The translations under genes were made by a program, and so were the position numbers. A model generated the notes under the pieces. It was not told where the DNA came from and did not search any database. It saw only the letters and a program-made list of their open reading frames with translations. From Ianthella basta (lineage: Eukaryota > Porifera > Demospongiae > Verongiida > Ianthellidae), in NCBI GenBank assembly GCA_964019415.1, contig OZ025885.1, forward strand, positions 5,491,444-5,555,443: a stretch of 64,000 nt of DNA. The letters are read 5' to 3'. The stretch's first letter is position 1, and every line of letters starts with the position of its first letter. Positions 35,305-47,381 of the stretch are shown here, one piece after another.

Positions 35305-35927
35305 TATTAATGTTAGTGCCAGCCCTACATGTGTTATACATACTCCACAATTAATGCATATGATGACCTTAACCCTATTAGCTAGCATTAATTATGTAAT
35401 CCAAAGTGGTGTATGTATGTATATATGCATGTACCTCCCTTATCCATGCATGCAGACATTCACATCTAGACATATGCACACACCTGCCGTATGCAAGCAC
35501 ATGTTGTAAAAAGAGTATTGTTCACATAATAGCCTACACTGATGGATGCCAGCCATATGCAAGCATTTCAAAATGTTTACACACTGCATTTAATACAAAA
35601 ACTATATTAAATTAACAGTCAAAGCAAAAGTAGCTGTATACTAATAAGAAAGTGTAAAAATAGTGGGAATTAATGAAGAGTGTAAACTATAACTGTCTGA
35701 AATTGTAAGTTTCTACCCAGTTATGTAACCTACACACACTTCAGAAAAAACAAATTTCAAACTTGAAAAGTGTGACACATAAATCAAATCTAATCATTGT
35801 TCAATTAAGGGTCACTGATGGCCTGAATATATATTATGCCTATATGTGAACACATACATTGTTAAGTATATAATGGTTTTGTGAAGTACACATACGATCC
35901 TGAGGTGCATTTGGTTGAGTGCCATCA
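35305..35927. other. 3' flank of the 35928-36683 deaminase
   Basis: Duplicated relative to 31690-32155 and 38880-39284; no gene. Confidence 0.5.
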
Positions 35928-36683
35928 TCAGGCAACAACATTTGAACGTATCCATGGATTAGGTGTAGTGTAGCGCTGGACATGCTCCTCACATGGTACA
36001 CTATCGTCCTCAATGCACTGATTCTGCACATGTCCAGCACTTGCATCATACTGTTCCCTCAGACATGTTACCTGAATATTCCTGGCCCTCATACGGTTTC
36101 TGTTCCCACAGTTACTTGTGGGGGTCATTCGGCTATGGCGTGATTGCATGTTTGTGGAATAGACAACAAAGAACTGATCCACCCTCCCATGAAATTGTTG
36201 TCTTGCTGCAATAATGGCATTGGTGCAGCCACCACATGGCGTTCCCCTGGTGTATAGGAGAATGCTAGGCAGGCCACTCGGATGCACTAATCTATATAAT
36301 TTATTCAGCATCCCATTCAGGAACTGGTAGTCTAGAAGCTGTGTTTCCGCGTGTTGTCTATTATTAACTCTAGCTATGGCATAGTTTATGCCTTCAAGAA
36401 GGTTGCCTCCATTTTGTTTCATATGATCATCAAAGGTAACATAATCACCTCTGGCATCGCGGTCCCCTGGAGATGGTATTAGCCATATACGATCTGGGTT
36501 AACATGTGTCCGCTTATTAGGTGGAAGCAGCACCAAGACAGCATACTGCCATCCTACTGGTCGTGCAAATCTCCACATTGGCATTACTTTCTGTATCACG
36601 ATTTGATTAATCTCATGAACATCATAGATTCCTTTCACACTTGTAGAGGTTAGTGCCACCACAGCCAGTATCCAAAGCCACAT
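35928..36683 (-). CDS. Secreted AID/APOBEC-like (SNAD-type) deaminase, long-insert subgroup
   Basis: 251 aa from the Met of MWLWILAVVALTSTSVKG. The ORF is open 10 codons further upstream, but the cluster-conserved start is preferred. WQYAVLVLLPPNKRTH, the DRIWLIPSPG insert, EGINYAIAR, H111-A-E113, and LLYTRGTPCGGC with P149-C150-x2-C153. C-terminal SNCGNRN and QCIEDDSVPCEEH, tail RYTTPNPWIRSNVVA. Very similar to 32156-32899. It is the source-like relative of the relic at 26967-27340. Presumed active secreted deaminase. Confidence 0.86.
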   Translation of the reverse strand: MWLWILAVVALTSTSVKGIYDVHEINQIVIQKVMPMWRFARPVGWQYAVLVLLPPNKRTHVNPDRIWLIPSPGDRDARGDYVTFDDHMKQNGGNLLEGINYAIARVNNRQHAETQLLDYQFLNGMLNKLYRLVHPSGLPSILLYTRGTPCGGCTNAIIAARQQFHGRVDQFFVVYSTNMQSRHSRMTPTSNCGNRNRMRARNIQVTCLREQYDASAGHVQNQCIEDDSVPCEEHVQRYTTPNPWIRSNVVA

Positions 36684-37592
36684 TCTCTTCAACAAGGGCA
36701 CTCTGTGAAGCATAAAATTTATGGAATGTTTAAAATCTGGTTTACATACAATTATACACTTAAATTTGTCTTGCTGTGCTAGTACATGTGCTCCTCAACT
36801 CACATGAATCTGCTCTGTAACCAATTTGTAAACCTGCTTCTGAACAGGAAGTATATATAACCAGTATAATATACAGTTAGGCAATAGTTGGATCAAGTCT
36901 GTAGTGTTGATTGCACAAAATATATATTGGCTACTCTTTTCCTACTAACGAAACATGTATTATTGAATAGCTTTTCAGAATTGCTATTTATGGGTCATTT
37001 GTACAATGGTAGTGGGAAGTATATATGGGGCATAATAATTTATATGCACATGTACTATAGCTTGGATGTGTGGAGATGGTATGAATGCTTTCACCTGTGC
37101 CCATTCTGTGTGTATGTGTGGTTGCATGTGTATTTGTAAATAGTGTGGAGTGCGTGTATGCACGAACATGTTTGTGTGCTCCTGCAGATTCTTGCACACT
37201 CCCATAACTTGACCGTGTAAACAATTAATGCACAGCACTTGTTACAGTCATCTCTCAGTACTGCCTATACATCACCTTTATATACCAATCTGACCAGTAA
37301 AATCTTTGTTCCTCCCTTCTAAACACCATGACAGCTTCTGTAATACACCTGTAGATATATGGAGCACCACATGCAGCTTCTCTCTTCACTAACTTTTAAC
37401 TGACGGTTATGCTACATACTGTATGTGTAACTTTGTGTCAAATGTACTCTCTCTGGGCTTGCAACATCCACCCACACCGATGTTATATTGTAGATTTCGT
37501 CAAAGAATTGATGAAGGTTAGCTTTTGGCACAGTAGAAAGGTGCAACAAGCATTCATAGTTAGACTAACCCCACGCTTTGTCCTCTCTAAGG
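36684..37592. other. Upstream region of the 35928-36683 deaminase
   Basis: Carries the shared GGATCAAGTCTGTAGTGTTG block and TCCTGCAGATTCTTGCACAC, which recurs near 49316. No gene seen. Confidence 0.45.
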
Positions 37593-37670
37593 ATGTAAGG
37601 GCAGTGGGCATCCACCACAGAGGTGTGAGAGTGCTCACATCTCTGTGGTGGAAGTCCACTGCTCTTACAT
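37593..37670. repeat. Foldback (hairpin) element, copy 2
   Basis: 78-bp near-palindrome: left arm ATGTAAGGGCAGTGGGCATC + CACCACAGAGGTGTGAG, right arm the reverse complement with about five mismatches, loop of a few bases. It could be a MITE; no target-site duplication recognised. Confidence 0.85.
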
Positions 37671-37734
37671 AAGACATGGGGTAATCTAACCACTGTTACC
37701 CGATATATATACATATGTTAAAGTGGTCAGTGTG

Positions 37735-37995
37735 CACATACATGCAATGGTACAGACATACTCCATTCAAGCACACATTGTGCTTATTCAGTGGATTTTG
37801 CTCATTCAGTGAGTCGGAACATTCTTGTATTCTATTCACAAAAATGAATGCTAATTTTTATGGGCAACATGCAGCCACAATGTTCCCATTCACCATTCAG
37901 TCCAACAGTGTGGTCATGCACCAGTATACTTGTGTGTGCTTCAGCCATTCAGTGAAATTTGTATTGTTCATGTGCATGCAATGGATGCTGAAGTA
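37735..37995. repeat. Dispersed repeat (CATTCAGTCCAACAGTGTGG family)
   Basis: Well preserved member; nearly the same sequence is at 38535-38830. See 34181-34390. Confidence 0.75.
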
Positions 37996-38329
37996 GGAAA
38001 AATGCATACATAGTACTTGTAATAGTAATGTATAAATACCATAATAATGTTAGTGTTAAATCAGACACATGTATGAGCTGTCAATTGCAAAAGAATCTCT
38101 TTCACTCTGAGCAAGTGACTCATGTACCTACATGCATGAGAGAACGTGCAGAATCGCAGTTGCGAGCTGTGATAGGACAGCTCAGCACACAGCACAGCAT
38201 ATTACTGTTATTAATCTGCCATTAACCAGTAATGTGCGACTGAATTAAAACAATGTTGCAAACTAAGCATAATTTGTGATGATGTGTTATTCTTATAATT
38301 TCCATTAAAAACAAATGAATATTAGAAAT

Positions 38330-38425
38330 ATCGTTCAAAAGATATCTTGAGTACACTCTGTAATAGTCTTTTAGCATTTGTGGCGGGAGACTAAAAAGTT
38401 TAGAGTCTTGTATCAACAAGTGTAT
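38330..38425 (-). pseudogene. Deaminase relic, central fragment
   Basis: Encodes a decayed version of the region between HxE and PCxxC of the 54578-55255 gene: LPPQMLKDYYRVYSRY against LLPEMLNGYYREYSRY. The position of HTE reads QDSK. Only about 95 bp remain, embedded between two dispersed repeats. Confidence 0.65.
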
Positions 38426-38534
38426 GTATAATTTATGGTTATAATTAAAGTTATAATATAGTTTTTATGTATGTGGGCAACATACATGAAGCAATAATAT
38501 TATATAATAATATTATATATGCCCTTTATACACA

Positions 38535-38830
38535 TGTTAAGGTGGTCAGTGTGTACTTGTTATACGTACATACAATGGCACAGACATACTCCATTCAAGC
38601 ACACATGTGCTCATTCAGTGGTTATTGCTCATTCAGTGAAGCGGAACATCCTTGTATTTCTATTTACAAAAATGAATGCTAATTTCTACAGCAACATGCA
38701 GCCATGTTCCCATTCACCATTCAGTCCAACAGTGTGGTCATGCACCAGCATAGTTGTGTGTGCTTCAGCCATTCAGTACAATTTGTATTGTTCATGTGCA
38801 TGCAATGAATGCTGAAGTTGGAAAAGTGCA
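38535..38830. repeat. Dispersed repeat (CATTCAGTCCAACAGTGTGG family)
   Basis: Near-duplicate of 37735-37995 in direct orientation. The pair brackets the 38330-38425 relic. Confidence 0.75.
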
Positions 38831-39284
38831 TACATAGTACTTGTAATAGTACTGTATAAATATATACCGTAATAATGTTAGTGTTAATTCAGACACATCA
38901 TTGTACCATCCATGCATTTCACATTGCTTACATACTGCAATTACCTCAAGAACTTATCATTATTAAATAATACAAAAAAAGTAGTAACAGGAATGAAATA
39001 ATGAATGGAAGTTAAAGTATGAAAGGTAATGAAACTGTCTGAATGGTATATATGTTGCATATGCACACACTCTATGAAAAGCAGTTATTCAAATTCAAAA
39101 GTTTAATCAACTCATTTTTGTGCATTGGACACTAATGACCTATACGTACATATGAGCAAACATTGGTTAAGCTCGGTATACAAGATAAAATCTTGAGGTA
39201 TTATTCATCCTGATTTTGAAATGTATGCATTTATGATTCCTGTACTTACACCAAGTGCATTTGGTTGACTAACGCTTGGCAACA
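38831..39284. other. 3' flank of the 39285-40013 deaminase
   Basis: Shares GTAGTAACAGGAATGAAATA-type sequence with the 3' flanks of two paralogs; no gene. Confidence 0.5.
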
Positions 39285-40013
39285 TTACCAAGGACGTGAC
39301 CTTTTCTTTGGACTTGGGGTAGAAAAGTTCTTGATATGTTCATTACAATTTATTTTATCATTCTCTATGCACTGGTGCTGTCTAGCTCCACCATACTGCT
39401 CAGCCACACACATTACCCGTATGTAAGTGCTCCGCAGACGGTTTCTTTGCAAACAGTTGATGTAGGGGTTCATATAGTCCTGATTATCCCAGTTGAATGA
39501 ATAGGTGATAACAAGCTGATCCATGCTATTGTACATCTTTCGGAATGTAGAGATAATGGCTTCAGTGCAACCTTTACATGGAGTTAATCTGGTGTAAAGG
39601 AGAACCGTAGGCTGAACACCGTATTTGTGAATCAGGTTTAGCATGCGAGGCAGTTCAGAGAGAAGCAGCGTTTCAGTGTGCTGTGATTTGTCCTCACTGA
39701 GACGAGCTACAGCATAGTTCAGGCCTACTAGGACAGTTCCTCCATGTTTTAACAGTCGCTGATCATAATGGGTGTATTCACCTTTATTATCACGAACACC
39801 CGGAGATGGCACTAAATGTATTCCTTCTCTGCCCTGATGCGTCCGTTTACCAGCTGGAAGCAGCAACAAGACAGCATATTGCGATCCATGTTTTGGAAAG
39901 TTCCAAAATGGCATAGCAAGTTCCACCACTATTTTGCGGATCTCATCATCCATGTACAGTCCTTCAGTACTTGTAGATGTTAGCACAACCACCATCAGTA
40001 TCCAAAGCCACAT
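39285..40013 (-). CDS. Secreted AID/APOBEC-like (SNAD-type) deaminase, long-insert subgroup
   Basis: 242 aa from the Met preceded by CAGGAGAGA (an in-frame upstream Met at 40091 is not favoured). Signal peptide MWLWILMVVVLTSTSTEG. SQYAVLLLLPAGKRTH, insert IHLVPSPGVR and KGEYTHYD, VGLNYAVAR, H112-T-E114, then LLYTRLTPCKGC with P145-C146-x2-C149 (Leu replaces Gly before TPC). C-terminal module slightly changed: INCLQRN and QCIENDKINCNEH. Catalytic residues complete. The basic tail PKKRSRPW is unlike its neighbours. Confidence 0.86.
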   Translation of the reverse strand: MWLWILMVVVLTSTSTEGLYMDDEIRKIVVELAMPFWNFPKHGSQYAVLLLLPAGKRTHQGREGIHLVPSPGVRDNKGEYTHYDQRLLKHGGTVLVGLNYAVARLSEDKSQHTETLLLSELPRMLNLIHKYGVQPTVLLYTRLTPCKGCTEAIISTFRKMYNSMDQLVITYSFNWDNQDYMNPYINCLQRNRLRSTYIRVMCVAEQYGGARQHQCIENDKINCNEHIKNFSTPSPKKRSRPW

Positions 40014-40636
40014 TCTCTCCTGCATAATAGAACAGTGAAACATGGCAGTACAAGATGTACTTCTTAGGTTACAATAATAACTTATATACAATTCATAACA
40101 GAATGAGTAATCTATTGGAAGTTATGAGAGGTTAGCAAATTGGCAGAAACTCCACATTAGACTGTTGGTTCGGCTGATAGCAGTTTTGTTCTGTTGAGCT
40201 GCTACTACCCTTAAATTATTCAGAGATGCAACTAACTCATTGCCATTTTAACAGCACTTACTTTCTTGAAGGGTCTTGTCTTGCCAATGTGCACGTGTTT
40301 GCATAGAATCACATATATCTGCTCTGCTCTTGTAGGACCGTGGCCTGCACAGCTTTATAAGCAAGAGTTGGATCAAGCCTGCATTGTTGCCTTGGCTAAA
40401 TATAGTTATTTATATGCAATACATATTTTTATGTACAGTATACTAGTCACTCTTTCCCTGTATACTATACAGAATAACATAATTGTACATGATGAATAGC
40501 CTATCTGAATAGCTATGTATGGGCCATTGTACAATTAGCAGTGCTAGGAAGTAATGTATACATGTTCATTGGGAAGTGTCATGGATGTGTGTGTGCATGT
40601 GTGTGTGTGGTGTGTGTGTGTGTGTGTGCATGCGTG
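40014..40636. other. Upstream region of the 39285-40013 deaminase
   Basis: Contains GGATCAAGCCTGCATTGTTG, the block common to three deaminase upstream regions. No gene seen. Confidence 0.45.
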
Positions 40637-40779
<143 letters not shown>

Positions 40780-40979
40780 ATAAACATGTTTGTGTGCTGC
40801 AGTAGATTATTGTAGCTTCCTGTCCTTATTACATTTGTGTGAATATTGTGCATAATGTGAATATCACTGTATTTCCATTTTACATACAACCACTACCCCA
40901 GTGTTTGAACTAGTATCATGCCATATACACAGTGTATGCTGGTGTTGCAAGGAGATTCCCACCACCATGCATGCATGCC

Positions 40980-42515
40980 GTACAAGTTGCAGAAGGGCTG
41001 ATCATTATGAGTCCAAGTGGAGTGTTTGCACCAAGTGGCAGAAGGAATAGCACAACCAGAGCAAGATGTGTTTACACACATAATAATACTGTTCAAGTGC
41101 ACATGGATAGTACAGGTGGCCATTGTAGCCACTGTACATGTATTATTTTATTATTTTTATTTTTATTGTACATACAGTCAGATTATTGGTACAGTTTCAG
41201 TATACTGATGCATTGTATATATGTATAACTTATAATATAAGGTATACACAGGTTTGTCTTTTCAGTGGTTCTTACTCACTCAGTAAGTTGGAACATCCTA
41301 GCTTGCATTGACAACGTCAATACTAATTCTTCACAGCAAAAGCCACACAATTCCCATTCACCATTCAGTCCAATAGTGTGGAAGTGCATCAGTAGTTGTG
41401 TGTGGTCCAAGCCATTCATTGGCAATTTATACTGTTTGTGCACAATCGACACTGGAGGTAATTACATATAATAGCAAGGTGTATACATGTTCTACTACTT
41501 GCTGTATTACTGCATAAATGCCATATTAATGTTATAGTGTACATTGAAATGCATTGAAAGTCAGCTCACTCAAATTGAATTATTCCTCATACCATGTCAC
41601 TGTTGTGGGTCATGCATGAAAGTGGCAACTTAATATTTTGCATGTAATTTGCAATTTAGTATTTTACTTGCGAAAGTGCATGTGTGTGGATATAATACTA
41701 GGGCATGCATTAAAATGCAACCAGCCTCGCTTGAATGTATGTAGCTAGCTATTTCAGTAAAGTACAGTCCATGAGCCAGGGCAAGTACATTTTGGGCAAT
41801 AGAACTGTAATCTGCTTTCACTGGCTGGCAGAAAGAAGAGATAGCAAGCCAGACGAAGCACTGGATGGCAGCTGGGCAATCAACACCTACATATTTGGAG
41901 TTGCGCAAGGAAGCCCGTCCGTGCTGTGCTAACACAGTGCTTGTTATCACTTCATCCGAGTGAACAGTGAAAGTGTTCCCGGCCACGCGGGACAAATGAC
42001 GTCAGCCAATATGGCGGAATCGCCAACAGGCGTGTAGCCCTCGCTGAAGCAATGGGCGACGTTAACAACAATCTGAACGCAGTGCACATCGATGAAGTGG
42101 AGTGCTGAGCAGTTTCGTGGCCGATGGTGGCCAAGTAGAGCGTTTTGTTGTCGTGAGCGCCTGCAGAGAACACCGGGCTATTGCGCAATCTAGGTGTCTC
42201 GAGTTGACTGGGACATACATACATATATACAAACGGGGGTCGATAACGCATCACGATTACTTGCCTCAACTTTCGGCTCGGCAATTATAGCCATTATGCA
42301 TAGTGCAGTTTATATGGGGAAGGATTAATTGCCACATACACTATAAACCATTGAGAAGTCTGGATTACATGCAACTAAAATTTAATACCACCAGTCCTAG
42401 TACTTTGTAACAGTTGCTTTAAATCCTGGCTCCATCCAGCAAGTGTCTTGTGTACGTGCACCTTTCAAAGAGGAACAGCCCATGTGCAATGTGCGTATAT
42501 ATATGTTACAGTGTA
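40980..42515. repeat. Segmental duplication, copy 1 (partner 49370-50753)
   Basis: Shared landmarks in order: GTTGCAGAAGGGCTGA, CCAAGTGGCAGAAGG, GTGCACATGGATAGTACAGG, CCATTCACCATTCAGTCCAA, ATTATGCATAGTGCAGTT, GTGTACGTGCACCTTTCAAA. This copy lacks the Helitron of its partner (site at 41074/41075) and carries its own insert at about 41698-42285. Confidence 0.85.
41698..42285. other. About 590-bp insert absent from the paralogous copy
   Basis: The partner joins GGATATAATA directly to TTATAGCCATTATG at about 50541. Here about 590 bp intervene, starting CTAGGGCATGCATT and ending TTTCGGCTCGGCA. The right half is CpG-richer (GGCCACGCGGGAC, GACGTCAGCCAATATGGCGG, the last including a CCAAT box). It may be a promoter-bearing piece or a transposon; a deletion in the partner is equally possible. 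No inverted ends seen. Confidence 0.45.
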
Positions 42516-42926
42516 AATTTAGGGCTTGCCGAAGGCGGGGGCATTGCAGCTATAGCTAGTAGCTATACAATAAACAGCACTAATGTCCCTCATTACTTAA
42601 TACCTCAAGAATTCTTTAGAATTTCTGCAACTCAATTGCTGACTCAAATTAGATATAGATGTATGCGTAGCAAAACAACTACTATAGAGAGTGTGCATGC
42701 TCTTAGATGGAATATACTAATATTATTCCCCCCAAGTACATTGGTGAAAAGTGATGATAGTATTACATACAGTATATTACTGTTGCAAACATAATGCACA
42801 TAGTTTTTTGCAATTAATATAATAATACAGTTGACTGGCGCAAGCTACTGTGAGGAATTCTTGTATTAGCATGCTGCATGTACAATCAAGCCCCAAGTTG
42901 TATAGCCTTCCTTCGCAATGATATTG
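42516..42926. other. 3' flank of the 42927-43559 deaminase
   Basis: AT-rich; a 114-aa plus-strand ORF here has no recognisable similarity and is not called. Confidence 0.4.
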
Positions 42927-43559
42927 CTATGGGATTTGAAGAACCCTTACTCCACCTTTCTCAAGGAGCTGTCTGTTAGCTTCATTTTTAGGAATGCTCA
43001 TATATCCAGGAGTGTCGGTGTCCTCTGCATAGGTTACTGCAAAATCTACCATCTGTGGGTTCTGTACCCATTCCCCGACACCATAAAGTATTCCTGCAAT
43101 CTCATGTGTGCAACTTGGGCATGGAGTGAAATGGGTATGTATAAGCACCATTCTAGGTGGGTAGTCATAATGCATAATATAGTTGTTCCAGAGGAATTTT
43201 AGTTTGTGGAGGAGTTGATATTCAGCATGTCCGTTAAACTTCCTTCGTCTATTTGGTTTGGCAACTAAATAGTTCTCAGCTAAATCAATATTCGGCTGAA
43301 CATACACTGCTGGCTGTCTTATAATATTATCTCCCACACGTGGATCTGGGTGTAACATGTTCACAACATCTGTATTTCCATTCTCAAAGTCAGTAGGAGA
43401 TATGAAGACCATGACTGCAAACTGAGCAGCACCTTGGTTGGGAAAATCCTGGAAGGCGTTCTCTAATTGTCGTCCAATGTTTTTGATCTCATCATCTGTG
43501 TAGGCTGCATCATTGGTGGTAGCTGCCGTTAAGGCAACGAGGATCAAGACCTTTATCAT
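42927..43559 (-). CDS. Secreted AID/APOBEC-like (SNAD-type) deaminase, short-tail subgroup
   Basis: 210 aa. Signal peptide 1-18 (MIKVLILVALTAATTNDA). AQFAVMVFISP, HPDPRVGDN, AENYLVAKPN, H111-A-E113, and MVLIHTHFTPCPSC with P146-C147-x2-C150. It lacks the C-terminal QCxEDD module and ends GVRVLQIP. Layout and the DP(R/H) region are closest to the Asn-mutated pair at 15931 and 22233. It is therefore the catalytically intact reference for that subgroup and shows the ancestral residue was His. Confidence 0.84.
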   Translation of the reverse strand: MIKVLILVALTAATTNDAAYTDDEIKNIGRQLENAFQDFPNQGAAQFAVMVFISPTDFENGNTDVVNMLHPDPRVGDNIIRQPAVYVQPNIDLAENYLVAKPNRRRKFNGHAEYQLLHKLKFLWNNYIMHYDYPPRMVLIHTHFTPCPSCTHEIAGILYGVGEWVQNPQMVDFAVTYAEDTDTPGYMSIPKNEANRQLLEKGGVRVLQIP

Positions 43560-44109
43560 CCTTCTCTGTCTCTACAATAAGTGTTGCAAATGTGAAAATA
43601 ACAAACTTAAGTATTATTTTGTTCATATATACACCTCAGCCACTACGTTACTGTAAAAATACATTGGTCTGCAGCTGTAAGGTTTAATCTAGTTTACTGA
43701 TGCCATTTCATAGTATTTACAACTGGTTTGCAACTTACATTTCCGAAGGTTCATCAATGGTTGCAGAGTATAGCCGTGTTCTCCCTACAGGAGTAGCAGA
43801 CTAGTGACCGAATGCCATGCACTTGTATAAGACTGATTCACCTGCGGTGTGGAAATGTTTAAATACCTTTGTCCTTTCCTAGAACATTGGAAAGCGTGAA
43901 TCATCTTGAAAACCAAAGTTGCTAGCCTTGCTTTGAGGCAAGCTTAAGCATGTGTAGCCTATGCCTAGCTTTGGATCGAGGCATATAATATAGTATAGAT
44001 AAATTATGTGTTATTATACATGCAGTCTTCCTAGTTAGACTTACTAACATGTTCTTGCCAATATGTTGAAATGTCATTTGCTGTATATGCCACCTAGCCG
44101 AAATTATTA
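43560..44109. other. Upstream region of the 42927-43559 deaminase
   Basis: Probable promoter/5' UTR. The sequence before the ATG (TCTACAATAAG on the plus strand) differs from the GAGAGA context of the other subgroup. No gene. Confidence 0.4.
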
Positions 44110-44290
44110 TAAAACCAGTCTAAGATGGTCACTGAGTTAGGCAGCCACCTCTCTAGACCAGCCAGCCTCCCTGGCCCCAAATGGCACGCTAAAGCATTGC
44201 TAGGTATAGCTATGTAGAGCAGTCACCTCTCTATATACAGGACAGTTATAGAACTGGTCCACAGACGGTTGTCTTACACAGGTTTCATTG
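44110..44290. mobile_element. Mariner/pogo-type MITE, worn copy
   Basis: Internal and terminal similarity to 35121-35304: CCAGTCTAAGATGGTCACTG at the left, TCTTACACAGGTTTCATTG|TA at the right, and GAGTTAGGCAGCCACCTCTC inside. The left terminal CAGT is degraded. Confidence 0.6.
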
Positions 44291-45230
44291 TATTAAATTA
44301 TAGTTATGCTTGTATCTTGGCATATATAGGTATAGGGTGTACAGGCATCATGCAATCAGCCACACCATCACCACCCCCACCCCATCCCCACTTTGACTGC
44401 CTTCAGTTTGCTAAGACTGTGTCAAGACCATGTAAACATGTTGCAGTACAGTAACTATTATGCACGCATAATTATATAGCTACATATCCTACAAATTGTC
44501 CCTTCAGAACAATTCACAACAGCAGGAAAATGCCTTATCTGTACTCTTGAAGTAAATATGAACAGTAGATTTGCAGAAGGGTGCATGTGTGTAACAGTAT
44601 TCACCTAGATCAATGAGCTCAAGTGTAGCTTGTGAATGTGGCCCAGGAGCAGCTGTACTACATCTATACATGTACATTAAGTATATCTGTTGGCAATACA
44701 TTCTCCCATAAGCTATACCAGTGCAATGTACCAGCCAGTGAAACTGCACCACTGAGAAATGTACACTTCTTGATCAATGCACATTTTACCTGTTAATTGA
44801 AGAAGCTTGTCCAGCTAGGTTTCATCCGGCCTGAGAGAACTACCAGTTTTACCTGTTAATGTGTTGGTTACTCCATGAGAAGGTACTTGCCTGTACAGCT
44901 TTAAGTTTGAAACATAAAGTGCAGCATCATACTACCACAAAATTTATATGTGTAACAGTGGTTCATGAAATGGCCCATAGCTATAGCTAACCTCCATGGA
45001 TGATGTCACCTTACATGTGCACTCCATGTATCTATGCATATGTATATGTTACGTATGTTATATATGTATTCATGAATGTATTTATGCATGATGTGTTTGT
45101 GAGTGAAAGGGTATAAATATGTGAGTGTGTGTACACGTGTGCAGCACATTGAAGATGTGTCATTATATAGCTGTTTACAGTGGGCACTGCAGAACATCCT
45201 GCTTACCAGCTAGCTACGTATTTGTTACCT
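44291..45230. other. Non-coding spacer
   Basis: Nothing recognised beyond TATG-rich stretches near 45030-45120. Confidence 0.5.
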
Positions 45231-45690
45231 GAATGCTATTTGTATGTGCACACAGAAAGACTTTCCATTCATTATTCAGTCTGTCAGAGTAACCAAACAC
45301 TTTGAATACTGGCATTGTGTATTCAGTCGGCCAATGTAGGAATTGTTTAGCTAGTCGGTACAATGCATGAGCAGAGGTCTATACAGAGGATTGCATAATG
45401 GGTGTTCTTGGTACGTCACTGGACTCTAGTATTCACAGAGCTATACCAAGCCTCCATGGACTTGTGTACATGTCTTACTTCTACAGCTAAAACTTCAAGC
45501 TCTTGCTCCTATATTGGGAATCCTCAAGCCTCAGTGAAGCAGCCCTGTGCTATATTCTGTATACTACAATCCCAGGGTTTTTAATACTCATACTGTAGAA
45601 TTGTATTGCTACAAGAATTGATGCCCCTTCCACTATGACAAAATGTCCACTATTCCCACATGTAGGCATATCCATCTCCCTCTGCACTGT
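45231..45690. repeat. Direct repeat left of the adenylate kinase gene
   Basis: Diverged copy of 48300-48790: GGCATTGTGTATTCAGTCGG, AATTGTTTAGCTAGTCGG, GGGAATCCTCAAGCCTCA, ATCCCAGGGTTTTTAAT and CCCACATGTAGGCATA occur in the same order in both. Its first part resembles the CATTCAGTCC dispersed family. Confidence 0.75.
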
Positions 45691-46547
45691 ATAGAGTTAT
45701 ATGATGAATAGCTAGCTATAGGTGAAATATACATATACGCATGGGGCAACAGCATAGCTATGAATATTATTATAGCTAATTCTAGCCATAACACGTGTAG
45801 AAACATGGCCGACAGTAAACCGCGCGGATTTCGTGCCATTTTCCTGGGTCCTCCTGGGGCTGGCAAGGGAACCCAGATAAAACCATCATTAGCGTGATAG
45901 CGAGATGCACCTTTTAATCCTGATCCCTTAGTTATGACATTTAATGTATTTAAATGCAGCTTAATGCGATGCGCATACCATACGTGTATGCGTAGCTACA
46001 TCTGTATGTACACTGTGATGGTAACCTCTGTGTTTTCGGCTGTCGTAAGTGGCATAGTTCTCGTGCTGCACAAGAAATGTGTGTAGAGCGTGTTTTAGTG
46101 CTGTTCTGTTCTTATTCTATGGTGCTCTACTATGCAGGCACCCAAAGTAGTGCAGAAGTATTGTGTGTGTCATCTGTCTATAGGTGGGTTGGAGGAGTGT
46201 GTATGTGTGTGTGTGTGTGTGTGCGTGCGTGCGTGTGCGTGTGTGTGCGTGTGTGTGCCCGTGTGTGCCTGTGTGTGCCTGTGTGTGTGTATATATGTAC
46301 TTCCTCGCTCAACCTTCCCTCACTCCTTCATCCTACGTAACTGCCCCACCTTCTCCCCTCACTGCCCCACCCTCTCCCCTCACTGCCGTACCCTCTCCTC
46401 TCACTGCCCCAACTTCTCCCCTCACTGCCCCACCCTCTCCCTCACTGCCCATCCCCTCATAAGGTGACATGCTGCGTGCTGTGGTGGCATCTGGCTCTGC
46501 TCTGGGACAGCGAATCAAGCAAGTCATGGACGCGGGGAAGGTGAGCA

Positions 46548-46750
46548 GGAAAGGAGGAGGAGGGAAGATAGAGAGGAGGAGGGAGGGCTGATGGAGAGAA
46601 GGAGGGAGGGAAGATGGAGATGAGGAGGGAGGGCTGACAGAGAGGAGGAGGGAGGGAAGATGGAGAAGAGGAGGGAGGGCTGACAGAGAGGAGGAGGGAG
46701 GGAAGAGGAGAGGAGGAAAGAGGGAAGATGCAGAGGAGGAGGGAGGGGGA
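46548..46750. repeat. Purine-rich GGAGGGAGGG minisatellite in AK2 intron
   Basis: Imperfect AGGAGGAGGGAGGGCTGACAG units on the plus strand, asymmetric purine tract; no coding content. Confidence 0.85.
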
Positions 46751-47115
46751 TAGAGCACTAGCTGAGCTCCTCTTGCAAGTACAGTTGTGTCTGATTTGGT
46801 ATTTGCGCACATCTTGTTGAGTAGCTGGTTCTATCAGCCGTATCCCTGTACTGTACAGTGTATACACATACTCCACTTCGTGCCCTTTGAACAGTTGGAG
46901 TGTGCCTTAGGTGGAGTGCACATTGTGTGGGTTAGCATTGTGTGTGAGTGTGTAAGGGTGTATAGGTAGTTGGGTGAGTGTGTACTGCAAAGTGAGTTGT
47001 GAAGGGTGTTTGCACATGTATGTATGTAAGTTGTATGTATGGCCATACTGTATGTGTGCTATTGCTAGTGTGTTCTGTTCTGTTTTCTGCTGTCCCCCTC
47101 CCTCTGTGTGCATAG

Positions 47116-47268
<153 letters not shown>

Positions 47269-47333
47269 TGACAGTGTAGTGTGTTTGTGTCTATAGTGAC
47301 ACTGGATGTGACAGTGGACTGGATGTGTATGCA

Positions 47334-47381
<48 letters not shown>

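Noticed and set aside
45877-46137. Possible U12-type AT-AC intron in AK2
   Set aside because: The donor ATAAAACC does not match the U12 donor ATATCCTT and the acceptor is a normal CAG, so a mutated donor or other irregularity is favoured.
46333-46876. Ser/Pro-rich minus-strand ORFs of 139-159 aa in the AK2 region
   Set aside because: They translate the purine-rich GGAGGGAGGG minisatellite in reverse; no domain or conservation.
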